Source: Stenotrophobium rhamnosiphilum
GTDB lineage: Bacteria > Pseudomonadota > Gammaproteobacteria > Nevskiales > Nevskiaceae
Assembly (NCBI RefSeq): GCF_003052265.1
Contig: NZ_QANS01000003.1
Location: forward strand, 1-64,000
Length of the DNA: 64,000 nt
Direction: 5' to 3'
Part shown: positions 18,067 through 30,000 of the stretch, piece after piece
Layout of the letters: every line of letters begins with the position of its first letter
How positions within the stretch are numbered: position 1 is the first letter of the stretch
The notes under the pieces: generated by a model
The model's database searches: none
The model's input: only the letters and a program-made list of their open reading frames with translations
Told to the model about the DNA's origin: nothing
Program-made: the position numbers and the translations under genes

Positions 18067-19158
18067 CTAACCGCGCCTTATGCGCTGATACCGCCCGCCT
18101 GACGCAGCCACAACCTGTCCATCCATTTCTAAACGCAACAGCGCCGTGCTGAGTGCATCGACTCGCAAGCCGCTCCGCGTGACGATTTCGTCAAAGCTCA
18201 AAGGATCGTCGCCAAACGTCTCGAGCAAGGCCGCGTCTTGTGAATCGCTTTCCGCCGCTTTTGCGCGCACTGGCGCGTGGCGCGCGATGTGCGGCGCAAT
18301 CTCCTCGAGAATATCGTCGACTGTTTCCACCAACTTGGCGCCTTGGCGAATCAGCTTGTGACAACCGCGCACCATCGGATTGTGAATGGAGCCGGGGATC
18401 GCAAATACATCGCGCCCTTGTTCGTTGGCAAAACGCGCGGTGATCAGAGAGCCAGACTCGAGCGTTGCTTCAACCACCAGCACGCCCAGCGACAGACCAC
18501 TGATGATGCGATTGCGCCGTGGAAAATGTCCTGCCTGTCCGCTAACGCCCGGCGAAAATTCTGAGATCAACAAACCTTTTTCAGCGATGCGATGCGCCAG
18601 ATCGCGATGGCGCGCGGGATAAACACGATCCAAGCCGGTGCCGAACACTGCGGTAGTCAACCCATCGACATCCAAAGCGCCTTGATGCGCGGCGCCGTCG
18701 ATACCCAAGGCCAAACCGCTGGTGACGATCAAGCCGCGCTTAGCGAGCTCCGCCGCAAACGCGCGCGCATTTTCCAAACCTTGAGGCGACGCAGAACGCG
18801 CGCCAACGATGCCGAGCTGCGGCAGTGGGAGTAATTCGGTATCGCCCTGCGTGAACAAGGCCAGCGGCGCGCCCGTGGTCTCGCGCAGTAGCACGGGATA
18901 GCGCGGGTCTTCGATGGTGATTAAGTCGCGCCCTGGCGCTTCCAGCCAGCGCAGATCTTTTTCAACCAAATCCCAGTCGGGCTTGGCGAGACCTTCGAAT
19001 CGATTGGCTTCCAAACCAATGCTGCGCCAACCACGAGGGCCAGCGGCAAAAATACCTTCAGCGGTATGGAAAGCTTCCAACAGCTGCACTGATCGCGCGG
19101 GCCCGATACCGGGCGCGCGGATCAATGCCAGCCAATGTTTGCGGGCCTCTGCGTCCAT
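18067..19158 (-). CDS. dprA: DNA processing protein DprA (Smf)
   Basis: A 363-residue protein that loads RecA on incoming single-stranded DNA during natural transformation. The N-terminal helical (HhH/SAM-like) part carries PGIGPARSVQLLE. The central Rossmann-like domain contains GIVGARSASPQGLENA, VTSGLALGIDGAAHQGAL, TTAVFGTGLDRVYPARH and NRIISGLSLGVLVVEA, followed by GSLITARFANEQGRDVFAIPG. The C-terminal winged helix (DALSTALLRLEMDGQV) is present. Length is typical. It lies just downstream of the LysM gene, in the conserved def/fmt neighbourhood. Confidence 0.95.
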   Translation of the reverse strand: MDAEARKHWLALIRAPGIGPARSVQLLEAFHTAEGIFAAGPRGWRSIGLEANRFEGLAKPDWDLVEKDLRWLEAPGRDLITIEDPRYPVLLRETTGAPLALFTQGDTELLPLPQLGIVGARSASPQGLENARAFAAELAKRGLIVTSGLALGIDGAAHQGALDVDGLTTAVFGTGLDRVYPARHRDLAHRIAEKGLLISEFSPGVSGQAGHFPRRNRIISGLSLGVLVVEATLESGSLITARFANEQGRDVFAIPGSIHNPMVRGCHKLIRQGAKLVETVDDILEEIAPHIARHAPVRAKAAESDSQDAALLETFGDDPLSFDEIVTRSGLRVDALSTALLRLEMDGQVVAASGGRYQRIRRG

Positions 19159-19175
19159 TGGCGCGCGCGAGGGCG

Positions 19176-20297
19176 CTAGTCGGAGCTGGGCTTGACGGCC
19201 TTGTCGAGCACTTTGATTGAGCGCGTCGCATCCATGATCAGCGCAAAACTTACACGTGGGGCAACCTTGAACACCATCATCGTGCCGGCTTTCGCATCCG
19301 GCAGTTTGACGCGGCTGTTGCCGAGAGTAGCGTAGGGATCTTTGGCAATACGGTTGGACTGCATCACTGTGAGCACATGGCCCAATTCGATGCCGTCACG
19401 ACTGCCGCGATTCAACACAACGACCTGGTATTGGCCGATCTGCGTCACGCCGTCATAAACCGAGATGATGGTGCCGTTCACATTGTTTTTAGGCGCATGC
19501 GGATAGAAGAAAGCATCGAAGCTTTCAGCATCTACCGGAATCAAATAGTCGCCAACCAGCACTTCGCGCGTGGTCTTGGTCAACAAGGCAATGCCTGGAT
19601 CTTTGGCAGCGCTTTCGATTTCAGCGTAGCCCACGTCCGTAGCCTGATAGCCCAACAACTCGTCGCTCTGCGGATCTTTATACGGCGGACCCAAGCGCAC
19701 AACGTTGTAGTCGACCGTCGCGTCATTCACCGGCAGCCTGCGCACATAGAACTTAGACGCAGCGCCGGCCATCAAGTGTTCATCGACAAAGTCGAGCACA
19801 TAAGGCGCTTTCTTCATCTGCTCTTTAGTGACAATACGAGGCGACGACAAGAAATCGCGGATCGCGTCAATTGGAATTGCGGCAATCGGCTGATCCAGCG
19901 TGCTAGCACGCACCTGCGGCGACAAACGATCTTCCATCGTTGGCGTCTGCACGACCAACTGCGGACGACCATTGCGCACCATCAGCGACAGCACGTCACC
20001 GGGATAAATTTTGTGCGGATTGCGAACCTGACCATTTACGAACCAGATTTCCGGCCACTCCCAAGCATTGAGCAAGAAGTGATTCGAGATGCTCCACAGC
20101 GTGTCGCCCTTCTTGACGACGTACTGCAACGGCACCTGCTCGCGTAGAGCGGGCGTGGTTTTGCCGGCGGGCTGAGCAGCCGCACTCTCCTGAGCATCCG
20201 GCGCTGGCGTGATCGCTGCAAACGCAGACGTCGTGCCCAACAGCAAGGAACCCAGCAGCAAAACTTTGACTCGCACTAAACCGTTATAATTGACCAT
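19176..20297 (-). CDS. LysM-domain periplasmic/cell-wall-associated protein
   Basis: A 373-residue secreted protein with one LysM peptidoglycan-binding motif (YVVKKGDTLWSISNHF, then NPHKIYPGDVLSL) right after the signal peptide. The chosen start (20297, MVNYNGLVRVKVLLLG) gives an N-terminal signal peptide ending at TTSAFAA; the longer frame from 20354 would place 19 polar residues in front. The rest (about 120-370) is an uncharacterised domain found with LysM in proteins encoded next to dprA in gammaproteobacteria. It is divergent from def, with start codons about 95 bp apart in the shared promoter region. Confidence 0.88.
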   Translation of the reverse strand: MVNYNGLVRVKVLLLGSLLLGTTSAFAAITPAPDAQESAAAQPAGKTTPALREQVPLQYVVKKGDTLWSISNHFLLNAWEWPEIWFVNGQVRNPHKIYPGDVLSLMVRNGRPQLVVQTPTMEDRLSPQVRASTLDQPIAAIPIDAIRDFLSSPRIVTKEQMKKAPYVLDFVDEHLMAGAASKFYVRRLPVNDATVDYNVVRLGPPYKDPQSDELLGYQATDVGYAEIESAAKDPGIALLTKTTREVLVGDYLIPVDAESFDAFFYPHAPKNNVNGTIISVYDGVTQIGQYQVVVLNRGSRDGIELGHVLTVMQSNRIAKDPYATLGNSRVKLPDAKAGTMMVFKVAPRVSFALIMDATRSIKVLDKAVKPSSD

Positions 20298-20392
20298 CAC
20301 TGCGATACCCCCATCGGTTTGTGCCGATTCTTGCACAAAACCTTGTCGCGGCAAACAGTTGGCGCTTAATTCAGCAGTAACTTCGTAAGAAA

Positions 20393-20896
20393 ATGGCTAT
20401 CCTCGAAATTCTCCACCATCCCGATCCACGCCTGCGTCTCAAGACCAAGCCCGTGACCGTGTTCGATGACGCGCTACAGGCCTTGATCAAAGACCTGTTC
20501 GAAACCATGTACGACGCCCCCGGCGTTGGCCTGGCCGCCAATCAGGTCGGCATCGACAAGCGTCTGGCGGTGATGGACTGCGCGGACGACAAAGCTAAGC
20601 CTCAGCCCTTTGTGCTGATCAATCCCGAAATCATCGAATCTTCCGCCAAGGAAGAGATGGAAGAAGGCTGCCTGTCGGTTCCCGGCATTTTTGACAAGGT
20701 TCAGCGCTTTGCGCGCCTCAAAGTGCGCGCACTGGATCGCGACGGCAAGCCATTCGAACTGGAAGCTGAAGGCCTGATGGCGCAAGCGATTCAGCATGAG
20801 ATCGACCATCTCGACGGCAAGCTCTACATCGATTACCTGTCCTCGCTCAAACGCGAGCGCATCAAGAAAAAGTTGCAGAAACAGGCGTCGAGATGA
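20393..20896 (+). CDS. def: Peptide deformylase
   Basis: A 167-residue metalloenzyme that removes the N-formyl group from nascent proteins. All three motifs are present: [10 protein letters not shown] (about 45-54), EEGCLSVPG with the metal-ligand Cys, and QHEIDHLDG with the HExxH catalytic Glu and two His ligands. It is the first gene of the def-fmt-rsmB operon; its stop overlaps the fmt start by 4 bases. Confidence 0.97.
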   Translation: MAILEILHHPDPRLRLKTKPVTVFDDALQALIKDLFETMYDAPGVGLAANQVGIDKRLAVMDCADDKAKPQPFVLINPEIIESSAKEEMEEGCLSVPGIFDKVQRFARLKVRALDRDGKPFELEAEGLMAQAIQHEIDHLDGKLYIDYLSSLKRERIKKKLQKQASR

Positions 20897-21816
20897 GAAT
20901 TGCATTTGCCGGCACGCCGGAATTTTCGGTCGCCGCGCTTGATGCCCTCCACGCCGCGGGTCACACCATTGTTGGTGTGTTCACGCAGCCGGATCGCCCC
21001 GCGGGTCGCGGACAAAAGCTGACTTCATCGCCGGTGGCACAGCGCGCTGAAGTGCTGAATATCCCGACTTTCAAGCCGCTCAAGATGAATGCCGAAGCGC
21101 AGGATGATCTGCGCATGCTGCACGCAGAACTGATGGTGGTAGTGGCTTACGGTTTGATTTTGCCCGCCGCTGCACTGGGCATTCCGCGCCACGGCTGCTT
21201 CAACATTCACGCGTCCTTGCTGCCACGCTGGCGCGGTGCTGCGCCGATTCAACGCGCAATTCTTGCGGGCGATAGCGAAACCGGCATCACCATCATGCGC
21301 ATGGATCCAGGCCTTGATACCGGCCCGATGCTGCTCAAAGAATCTCTGCACATCACTGGCGACACCAACGCTGCAAGCTTGCACGATGCACTGGCAACGA
21401 TGGGCGCCAAATTGATTGTTGAAGCCGTCGACAAACTCTCACGCGACGAACTGCGCGAAGAAGTTCAGCCTGCGGATGGCGCAACTTACGCCAAGAAAAT
21501 CAGCAAAGACGAAGCACGTCTCGAATGGTCCTTGTCGGCAGAAGAACTTGCGCGCCGCGTGCGCGGCTATAACCCAATGCCGGTTGCATGGACCGAACTC
21601 GCAGGCGAGCGCATACGCATTTATGAAGCGCGCATGGAACCAGGCAATGCTGACGCGGCGCCGGGGACCATCATCGCAGCAGAAAACGATGGCATTCGCG
21701 TGGCTTGCGGCGCAGGTATGCTCGACATTCTCAAACTCCAACGCCCCGGCGGAAAACCGCTGAGCGCTGCTGAAGCCATTCGCGGCCGACCATTGCTCGG
21801 CGAGATGTTCAACTAG
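20893..21816 (+). CDS. fmt: Methionyl-tRNA formyltransferase
   Basis: A 307-residue enzyme that formylates initiator Met-tRNA using 10-formyl-THF. The N-terminal domain begins [19 protein letters not shown] and has the formyl-THF-binding motif [17 protein letters not shown] at 104-120, then DTGPMLL. The C-terminal OB-like domain carries [14 protein letters not shown]. The 4-base overlap with def indicates translational coupling, and rsmB follows 9 bp later. Confidence 0.97.
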   Translation: MRIAFAGTPEFSVAALDALHAAGHTIVGVFTQPDRPAGRGQKLTSSPVAQRAEVLNIPTFKPLKMNAEAQDDLRMLHAELMVVVAYGLILPAAALGIPRHGCFNIHASLLPRWRGAAPIQRAILAGDSETGITIMRMDPGLDTGPMLLKESLHITGDTNAASLHDALATMGAKLIVEAVDKLSRDELREEVQPADGATYAKKISKDEARLEWSLSAEELARRVRGYNPMPVAWTELAGERIRIYEARMEPGNADAAPGTIIAAENDGIRVACGAGMLDILKLQRPGGKPLSAAEAIRGRPLLGEMFN

Positions 21817-21825
21817 GTCGCCGCC

Positions 21826-23208
21826 ATGTCAGAAGAAACCACTCCTCCGAGCCGCCCTGCAAGTCCTTGGGGCAAAAAGTCAGCCGCTGAGTCAACGCCT
21901 GCGGCACCTGCCTCTAGCTCCGCCAAAGCTCGCGTTGAAGCTGCTCGCGTGATTGCGCACGTGATGGCCGGCACCAATTTGGATAACGCATTGGCGCGTG
22001 TCGATGTTGAAGAAATTACGCCGCAACAGATGCCAATGCTGCGCGCACTCTGCAACGGCGTGCTGCGCGACTGGTCGCTGCTCAACGGCCTGCTGACACG
22101 CATGATGGAAAAGCCGCTGAACAAAGAGCCAGAATTGCAGGCGCTGATTCTTGGCGGATTGTTCCAACTGCGTTCGATGCGCGTCGCACAACATGCAGCT
22201 GTCAACGAAACCGTTGATGCCGTTACGCTGCTTGGCAAAGACAAATTGCGTGGCCTGGTCAATGCACTACTGCGCCGCTACCAGCGCGAACGCGAAACGT
22301 TGGAAGCCGATTTGCCAACGCATCCAGCCAAGCAATATTCGTATCCGAGCTGGCTCGCAGATCAAATTCAAGGTGACTGGCCTAACTGGCCAACCATTCT
22401 GGCCGCAGGCAATGAACAGGGTCCGCTGACGCTGCGCGTGAATCGCCGTCGCATGACGCGCGATGAATATCTGAAGGTGCTGGAAGACGCAGGCATCGCC
22501 GCGACAGCAACGCCGTTTGCAGAAGATGCAGTGACGTTAGCCACCGCAATCCCAGTCGAAAAAATTCCGTTGTTCTCCAACGGAACGGTGTCAGTACAAG
22601 ACGCCGCCGCGCAGCTTGCTGCTGATCTACTGCAAGTAAAACCCGGCATGCGCGTGCTCGATGCTTGCGCGGCTCCCGGCGGCAAGACTGCGCATTTGCT
22701 TGAGCATTACGACCATCTTGATCTGTTAGCGATGGATCACGACCCGATGCGCTTGAAGCGCGTGTACGACAACCTGCGCCGCCTTGAGCTTGATGCGCCG
22801 CTGGTTCGTGGTGATGCAACCGATACGCGCGAATGGTGGGATCACAATAGTTTTGATCGCATTCTGCTCGACGCGCCTTGCTCTGGCAGTGGCGTGATTC
22901 GTCGTCATCCTGATATCAAATGGCTGCGCCGCCACACGGATATTCCGCAGCTCGCAGAAACGCAGTTGCTGATGCTGAACTCGCTGTGGCCTCTGCTCGC
23001 ACCGGGCGGCGTGTTGCTCTACGCAACCTGTTCCATTTTGAGAATGGAAGGCGAGAGCGTGATTAAGAACTTCCTCAAGAATCAACCGGGCGCTAAACAT
23101 TCGCCGATTGAAGCGGAGTGGGGCGAAGGTCGCACGGTTGGCAGACGCATCGCACCGGGCGGCTCGTTTGATGGCTTCTACTACGCTCGTTTGATCAAAC
23201 CGAAATAA
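21826..23208 (+). CDS. rsmB: 16S rRNA m5C967 methyltransferase RsmB
   Basis: A 460-residue SAM-dependent enzyme that makes 5-methylcytosine 967 in 16S rRNA. After a low-complexity N-terminus rich in Ala/Ser/Pro (about 1-35), a NusB-like RNA-binding domain (about 36-170) is followed by the methyltransferase domain. The SAM loop is VLDACAAPGGKTAHLLE (about 278-294). The two cysteines are Cys352 in DAPCSGSGVIRRHPDIKW and Cys402 in YATCS. The N-terminal tail is longer than in E. coli. It is the last gene of def-fmt-rsmB, ended by a hairpin that starts within its own stop codon region. Confidence 0.96.
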   Translation: MSEETTPPSRPASPWGKKSAAESTPAAPASSSAKARVEAARVIAHVMAGTNLDNALARVDVEEITPQQMPMLRALCNGVLRDWSLLNGLLTRMMEKPLNKEPELQALILGGLFQLRSMRVAQHAAVNETVDAVTLLGKDKLRGLVNALLRRYQRERETLEADLPTHPAKQYSYPSWLADQIQGDWPNWPTILAAGNEQGPLTLRVNRRRMTRDEYLKVLEDAGIAATATPFAEDAVTLATAIPVEKIPLFSNGTVSVQDAAAQLAADLLQVKPGMRVLDACAAPGGKTAHLLEHYDHLDLLAMDHDPMRLKRVYDNLRRLELDAPLVRGDATDTREWWDHNSFDRILLDAPCSGSGVIRRHPDIKWLRRHTDIPQLAETQLLMLNSLWPLLAPGGVLLYATCSILRMEGESVIKNFLKNQPGAKHSPIEAEWGEGRTVGRRIAPGGSFDGFYYARLIKPK

Positions 23209-23240
23209 GCCTGCGCAGTCGGTGTTTTTTGCGCAGGCTT
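23207..23240. terminator. Terminator hairpin after rsmB
   Basis: An 11-bp perfect stem (AAGCCTGCGCA / TGCGCAGGCTT) encloses a 12-base loop containing six T residues, starting inside the rsmB stop codon. It lies between the convergent rsmB and DUF2799-lipoprotein genes. The T-run is in the loop, not after the stem, so termination may rely on a shorter alternative pairing. Confidence 0.65.
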
Positions 23241-23252
23241 CCTTGCCGCCAG

Positions 23253-23873
23253 TTAGCGATACTTTTCAGCCTCGCGCACTGCATTCGGATAAGGAATGCC
23301 GCTGCGCCAACCGCCATCGTCGTAATACGGCGGATCGAAGCCCGCGTTGACCGCACGCTCGGCTTGACCGTACTGACTCTGGATAAAAGATTTTTCACGT
23401 TCCAAATAACGCGCGTTCTGATCCATCTGTTTGTACAGATCAAGGTCTTTCAACCCGTCTTGCGCGCGACGCGCTGAATCAATCAGCCCTTGCACTTCTT
23501 GGATATCGTTCTTGACCGCACGCAGAGCGGTTCCACGCCGATAAATAACCGCGAACTGCGCGCCGTTTTCTCCGCCACACACTTGATGATATCCGCTGCC
23601 ATTGATGCCTAACTGCAGCGCGTTTTCTAGTGTGCAGTACTGGCGCAAACCTTCTTCACGACCGACTCGATAGGCGTCCGCATCAGGCGCAATGTTGTAT
23701 CGACGGCAGGCATCCATATGACTGCCGAGGCGCGCTGACTCATACCCCTGAGCGCCTTCGGCACGACCCAGTTCACGCCAATCAATCGCACGACATTCGC
23801 TCTCGCTGAGCGTTGCGCAGCTGGATAACAGCAGCACCAACAACAAGGGTAAAGCTCGCTTCATGTGCTTCAT
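23253..23873 (-). CDS. DUF2799-type lipoprotein
   Basis: A 206-residue predicted outer-membrane or periplasmic lipoprotein. The signal peptide LPLLLVLLLSSCATLSE contains a lipobox (LSSC, lipidated Cys near residue 19). The region after it (ESECRAIDWRELGRAEGAQG...DACRRYNIAPDADAYRVGREEG) matches the DUF2799 pattern as I remember it, with conserved Cys, Trp and a repeated RxGxxxG-type motif. A coiled-coil-like C-terminal half (DIQEVQGLIDSARRAQDGL...REKSFIQSQYGQAERA) follows. Function is unknown. It lies in the opposite-strand block separating rsmB from trkA. The start may be the first Met (23873) or Met4 (23864). Confidence 0.8.
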   Translation of the reverse strand: MKHMKRALPLLLVLLLSSCATLSESECRAIDWRELGRAEGAQGYESARLGSHMDACRRYNIAPDADAYRVGREEGLRQYCTLENALQLGINGSGYHQVCGGENGAQFAVIYRRGTALRAVKNDIQEVQGLIDSARRAQDGLKDLDLYKQMDQNARYLEREKSFIQSQYGQAERAVNAGFDPPYYDDGGWRSGIPYPNAVREAEKYR

Positions 23874-23984
23874 AAAACCCCGACGATCCCGGTCTTTAAA
23901 TTCGCTTGCGGCTGTCGAGCCGCGCGCGTGGAGAATAACCGGAGATTGGGGTTATTGAATATTGTGGGCTTGATGATTCGCCAT

Positions 23985-24025
23985 AAGAAAAGCCCCAATC
24001 GCCAGTGCATCTAGCGATTGGGGCT
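23985..24025 (-). terminator. Intrinsic terminator of the giant lipoprotein gene
   Basis: A 12-bp perfect stem (AGCCCCAATCGC / GCGATTGGGGCT) with an 11-base loop lies about 30 bases past the stop of the minus-strand giant gene. It is followed on that strand by a T-rich tail (TTTCTT). Confidence 0.88.
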
Positions 24026-24055
24026 CGTATGCAGCCTTACTTAATAGCGTCTAAC

Positions 24056-27000
24056 TCAAGGAACAGTTGCGAAGAGATAGTTGCCATCCTGATCGTAAAT
24101 GCGCGCTTGCACAACATCACCGTTAGCATTGCCAAGATTCGACAAGTCCGCCGTACAGCTGATGCCCACACCGATCTGACATGTCGCATTGCGCGTGGCT
24201 TTCACCACACCCGCGCGCAGCACAACGATATCGCCACGTGCCGCCAACTGACCGACGCTGGCCCACGGACGGAAGCTACAGGTGTCGCAAATCGCTGCAT
24301 CACCGGTCACCCCAACATACGGGAACGCTGAGCCGCTGTAGCTCTTGGGATAACTGACACTGCGACTCGATGCACTGAAGCTTGCCGTATTGCTATTACG
24401 CGTCGCAGTGACGCCGCTGGCGCTAGCCCAAGGTTTTACGCGGAACGCATTTGAGACCAAGCCATACGCTGACGGTGCGCGATTCTTGCGAACCATGCCG
24501 TTGACGCGGAAGCGGTACTGACCTTCTGGCGTACTACCGAGACGCGCAGGGAAGGCGCTGTAGGCTTCGAAGTTCGCCGTCCATTTCCATTCCTGCGTGC
24601 CGGTGTACGCCGCGATCACGCCGGGAATTCCTTGTGGCCATGCAACGCGGGTCTGCACTTCGCCGCTCATATCCGCAAATTGGGTCCATTCACTATTTTG
24701 CGTACAAGGCTGCGGATACAGCGTACAGCGTTCGACCGTTACCAGCGGATTGTCCTGCGCCGTTGTACCGCCACGCCAGCTGAATGTTGCTGCAGCAAAA
24801 CGTGTGACGTCTTGTGGTTGCGCCAATGCCGCGACAGGGCCCATATCGTCTGCCAGCACAGCATGGAAGCCATCGTACGCAGCCGATGTTGCTTGGCCCA
24901 GCACAACGGCCAACGCTTGCTGTCGCAGCTCATCCACTTGCGCGACTGCGTTATGCGCTTCAGGCACATAGTCGGCCCCGCCTTTGAGTTGTGCAGCCAT
25001 ACGCACCAGGCGCGTCGCCATGTAATCAGCCGTATGCGGGCCGTAACTGGTGAGCGCTTTGCGATAACTGTCGCGATTCATGTATTCGCGATAGCTCAAG
25101 GTGTAGCCGTTGTAATCACCGGCATGACCGACCGCCACTGGCAATTTATAGCCATCAAGAATTCCAAGATCCTGGATTTCTTCCTTGGTGAAATTACCCC
25201 AGATCTTGTTGATGTCGGCAGACTCCGCATTTGCCAACGCAACGTTCTGAGCAGAATCCCAACCACGCGCGTCGTTATGCACCTGTGCGCGCATGCGTGC
25301 GATCAAGCTCACATTGTTCTTACCCGCGGCGGTGCCGGGGATCAAGGTCGCGTTGAGTGGATCGGTCGGATCAAAATATTTCTTCTGCGTTTCGCAAGCG
25401 GCAACGTACTTCGGATCACCCGAGTACTGCGGCATCAAGCAAGCCCAGTCGAAGCCGTCGTAGATGTTGTTGCGCTGCGCATCGAGTCGCGATTTGATGT
25501 TGAGTACTAAATCGTTCTGCGCTTCGCAGGCACATGAGGCCAACAGAATTTCGCCGAGACGGAAGGCTTGCAACTTCAAGCGCAGATTTTCTTCCACTGC
25601 ACTAAAGGCCGGCACATCGTAATGCTCTGGCACTGGCACACCTTCGGCTCTTAGCAGCGCGTAGATCATGCCGCCTTGCGTGACGTTGGTGATTTCCTGC
25701 CAACCATCAAACAGCGGACCACTGATCGCGCCGCCATCTAGATCTATCGCCGTGTCGCGACGTGCGCAATCCGGCAAGCCTGCTGCAGGAATACCGAGAT
25801 CGCCTTCAAGCGTCGTCTGCGTGCGGCAGTTGGAGATGCTGGGATATGGATGTGACAACGGGCCCGGCACCCAAGCATTGGCATAGTCGACCGGGAAATT
25901 GCGCGTCAGCGGAATCACCACATCGGCATCACCATTGCCAATCTTGTTCCAAGCCTTGACCACATCATCCGCGAGGAAGCGTGCATTGCGTTCGGTTTGC
26001 GCATAGCCCTTGTGCTCCCAATCACGCAATGCGCCCTGACCGAATGGACAATGGCTGGCATCCGTGCGCGTGCCGCAAACGGTACCGTCATCGGCATTGC
26101 GCTGATCGGTATTGCCACTGCTTTCTGAACTACCAACATCGCCTTGGCTAAACACCAAAGGCGCGCCCGTTTCGCGTTCAACCCAACGCTCCAACGGACC
26201 GAGGTAATCGGCGCTGTGCAAGTTGTAGCCGTCGAGACTTTCGGGGTGTTCACCCCAATTCATCCACGTGGCGATGGGTTTGCTGAAGTTGCCGTTGGCA
26301 TCAACTGAGTCAAAGCGCACAACCGTCAAACCATGATCGTTGTATTCCAGCGGATATCCGGCAGGCGTGCCGTCATCAGCATTCGCAGTGCGCACGATAT
26401 TGCCTTTGTAGATACGGTGTTTGATTACCGTTGCACCCATGCGAGCCGGTTTCATATTCCCTGCGGCAATTTCGATAGCTGCTGCTAAACGACGCGCCTG
26501 ATTTTCGAAGAAGCGCGGATCAAACGCATCCTGGAACACGGTGAGGCCAACGGCAGGAGAAGACGAATACGCAGCGCTATGGTTGTGCGAGACGTGATAC
26601 AGAATCTGCTCATAGCCGATGCCCGATTGGCCCTGATCCAGAATCTGTCCCACGCGTCGAATCAGGAAATCCTGCGCGACATAGTTATCGCTCTTGAGCA
26701 ACGCAATCTTCTTGCCGTTGCTGCCTTCGATAACAATCGCTCGCGCGGTGAGACGCGACTGCACGCCGTAGCTGGTCTTCTTCAGCTTGTGCGTTAGATA
26801 TGGATCAATGTCGCCACCAGCAAGGCCATCAAGAATGTCGGTGTACTCGCAGTACTGACCTGCGCAGTAACCCACATCAGGCGTCATATCGACAACGCCA
26901 ACACCGACGCGCACCTTGGAGCCTGATGGCGTACCGAATACAACTTGCGTCAGGTCATTGACCAAGCCACCGATAATGCCAACGAGTGAACCATCGCCTG

Positions 27001-30000
27001 CCAGCACATGACTCACCGTGCCGCTGACCGTACCCGCGCCACCGGTGTAGAGCAGGCGGTTCAAGCCATCCACAACATAAGCCAGCGCGCGATTACCAAC
27101 GCCGAGAATTTCATCAACACTTAGCAATGCCAATGCACCCAGCAAGTTTTGGATTTGCGCGCCGACACCCGAGAGGTAGTTGAGTACGCCGCCTTGCGTT
27201 GCACCTGCGCCCAGCGCTGGAATACCCGGACGCGGAACCACCACTGGCAACAAAGGGATACGCACGTTATTCGCGTAAGGCTCGGCGACATTGGCTGGCG
27301 TTGAAGTTGGCACCATGAACTGCCACTGCTGACCATCGACTTCAGTGATTGGCTTGCCGAGCAAGAAGGCATTGTCAGTATCGTGCGTGATCAAATAGTG
27401 AATGCCATGTTCGCCGTACGCACCTTGACGATCTGCACAGGTCAATTGCGCGTAAGGCTTGTTGGCAATCGCGGCGTAGCCGGCACGTACCTTTGCATCA
27501 GTCGTGGAATCACCTGGATACGGACGCTGCACGGGATCATCCCCGGTGCCGTCATCAAGACAAGCGTCGTCGCGGTAGTACGGAACCACAATCGGATTTA
27601 CGACCGAAGTACCGCCCTTCATCTCAAAGGTATAAACCAGCGAACCGTTACGACCTTTGCCTGAAACCTGCTCCCAACTATCAAAGGCCAAAGGCAGATT
27701 GAAAGTCGGATCCGGGAAATCAAAGAACGCCGGTTGTCCGAACAGATTATCGATCTGGCCGACGTCATCGTTCACGCCATCAATCGGCACGCCCTGAGGG
27801 CGCAGCATCGTGTAGTAGCGGCCACCCTTGATGCCCTGCTGCGCTTCAGCAGTCGTCGGAATCATTGCACTGCGGTTGTAATCCCACGCCGTGTACAAAC
27901 CATCTGGCGGAATCGGATGCACGCGCACGTGATAGCGATACGTCACGTTGCCGCGATAGAAGGTTTCCGTCTTGGTAACGTTGGTGCCAGAGTCCGCGCC
28001 CCAAACTTCTCGCATGCAGCGCACAGGGCCGCAGCGCTCACCGAGCAGCGTGGAGTTGGCTTCCCAATTCACCTGCTCGTCTTCGAAGCCGACGAGAGAA
28101 ATGATCGAGTCTGGCGATTGCTGGAAGGCACGTCCTTTCCAACGATCAATCAAGTCAGAACCGTAGAGGCCCGGATGATCCGGATCGGCAACACTAATTT
28201 CACGCACCATCCAACGGCCTGTTGCGCGCCACACGTATTGATCGGTGGTAACGGTGACGCCATCACGCGCAAAGCGATCGGTTGAATCACAGAGGCGATT
28301 AGCACCAGTACCCGTGCACGCAGCCGGATTGCCGAAGTAACCATTTCCCGGCGCAACCTTGCCGTGATGATTCGGTCCGTAATTGGTATTGCTGGTGCCG
28401 AGTTTCTGTGGATCTTCATCGCGGAAGAAATTGCGATCGATCCATTGATCCGCATTGTCATCACGCGTGTAACTGACGTAATGACTCTGGCCATGCCACT
28501 GGTTGGCGGTGCCGGACTTCTTAACGCCGATGTAAACAAACTTGGTGCTGGTTGGATCTTTGCTCAGCGGATCCAGCAGCGCGACTTCTTGCAGTCCGAA
28601 AGTCGTATCAAGATTCGGATCGCTAGGCAGTGACAAGGTCAGCGCATGCGCGCCAGCGTCGCTGTACATGAATGCAATTTCGTCATCATCGTCAAAGCCG
28701 CTGACCGGATCCTGCATCGTCGATGCAAAATGCGCGACAGGGTCGGATGAATCCGCATTACTCCAACGCTCCACATCCCACTGATAGGTCAGCTCTTCAT
28801 CAGTGCCGGAATAAACCGAGAAGCTGGAGCCTGCATTTGCGAGAAAGAACGGGAACTTCTGATCGACCTGCACCGGAATTTCGACAAACGCGTTGCCCTT
28901 CCACGCATACGCAGCAATGCGTTCAACTGGGATGCCCATTGGCGCTTTGGAATCATCTGCCGATGGATACAAGATGATGCCGTTGTGTGCATCGCGTACT
29001 TCGCCCAGATGCAGCGGATCACGCAGTGGATCGAGCACGGACAACTGACCCGCCTCATCACTTTGACCCGTGATGTTTGCACCCGATGGATACGGATACG
29101 GCACGCCTTGCGCAGAACGCACCGACAAGCCCAGCACTTGCGAGCCGGTCAAGATCACTGGCGCGGCTTCGCGCTTGGCGGAAACCGCATTCGCCAACAC
29201 GATTTGCGGGTCACGGCCTAAGCCCAATACGCCGGGGAAACCTGCTGCCGTCAATGTCGACGCGTTGTGATTGAGATTACCCAAGGCCGTTTGCAATGCA
29301 GTGCCCGTGCCTTCTGCATCGCCCGACAACATTGCGGCGATCATGCCATTGAGATCCGCCATGAACTGGCTCAATGCACCAAGCGCACCTTCGCCATAAG
29401 GGGAAGTGCCGCCCGGGGGCGTGGTGCCCGGCGCAACGCCTAAGGAGTTGCAGACGGCAACCGGCAACTTTGCATCCATACAAGGCTGATACAGCGGCGT
29501 CTTTGGATCGAGCAGATCGCAGAACGCTTCAGCTTGTTCACGCGCATCACCCGGCACATTCGAAGCCAGATTGCTGCGGCAAGTTTCTGCATACGAGCGT
29601 TGGATGTAATCCAGCTGCAGCATCTGACGCCACACCAAGCAAGCATTGCTTGCCGGGTTGCTGGAACAAGCGGCCAGTGATGGCGGGATGTTGCGCGGAT
29701 CGGTTGTCGAAATTCCAAACAACGGGTTGTACGCCGTGAGGCGTAACAAGGGCGCAGTTAAAGGCCCGAGCGATACAAACTCTTCGTAGCCCGTGAACGG
29801 CAACACAAAACCTGCGCTGCCAGAAGCATCGAGATAGCTGAACTCATCTTCCGGAATGATGTAACCGAAGGAGTTATGCGTGAGTCCGAACAACATCATG
29901 TTCTTGTTTTGCGTCAACGCACGGATGTATTGACCGTAGCTGTTCGTGGTTTCGCCGGGAACCGTGACGATTTCCAAACCACTACCCGAGCCACCAATCG

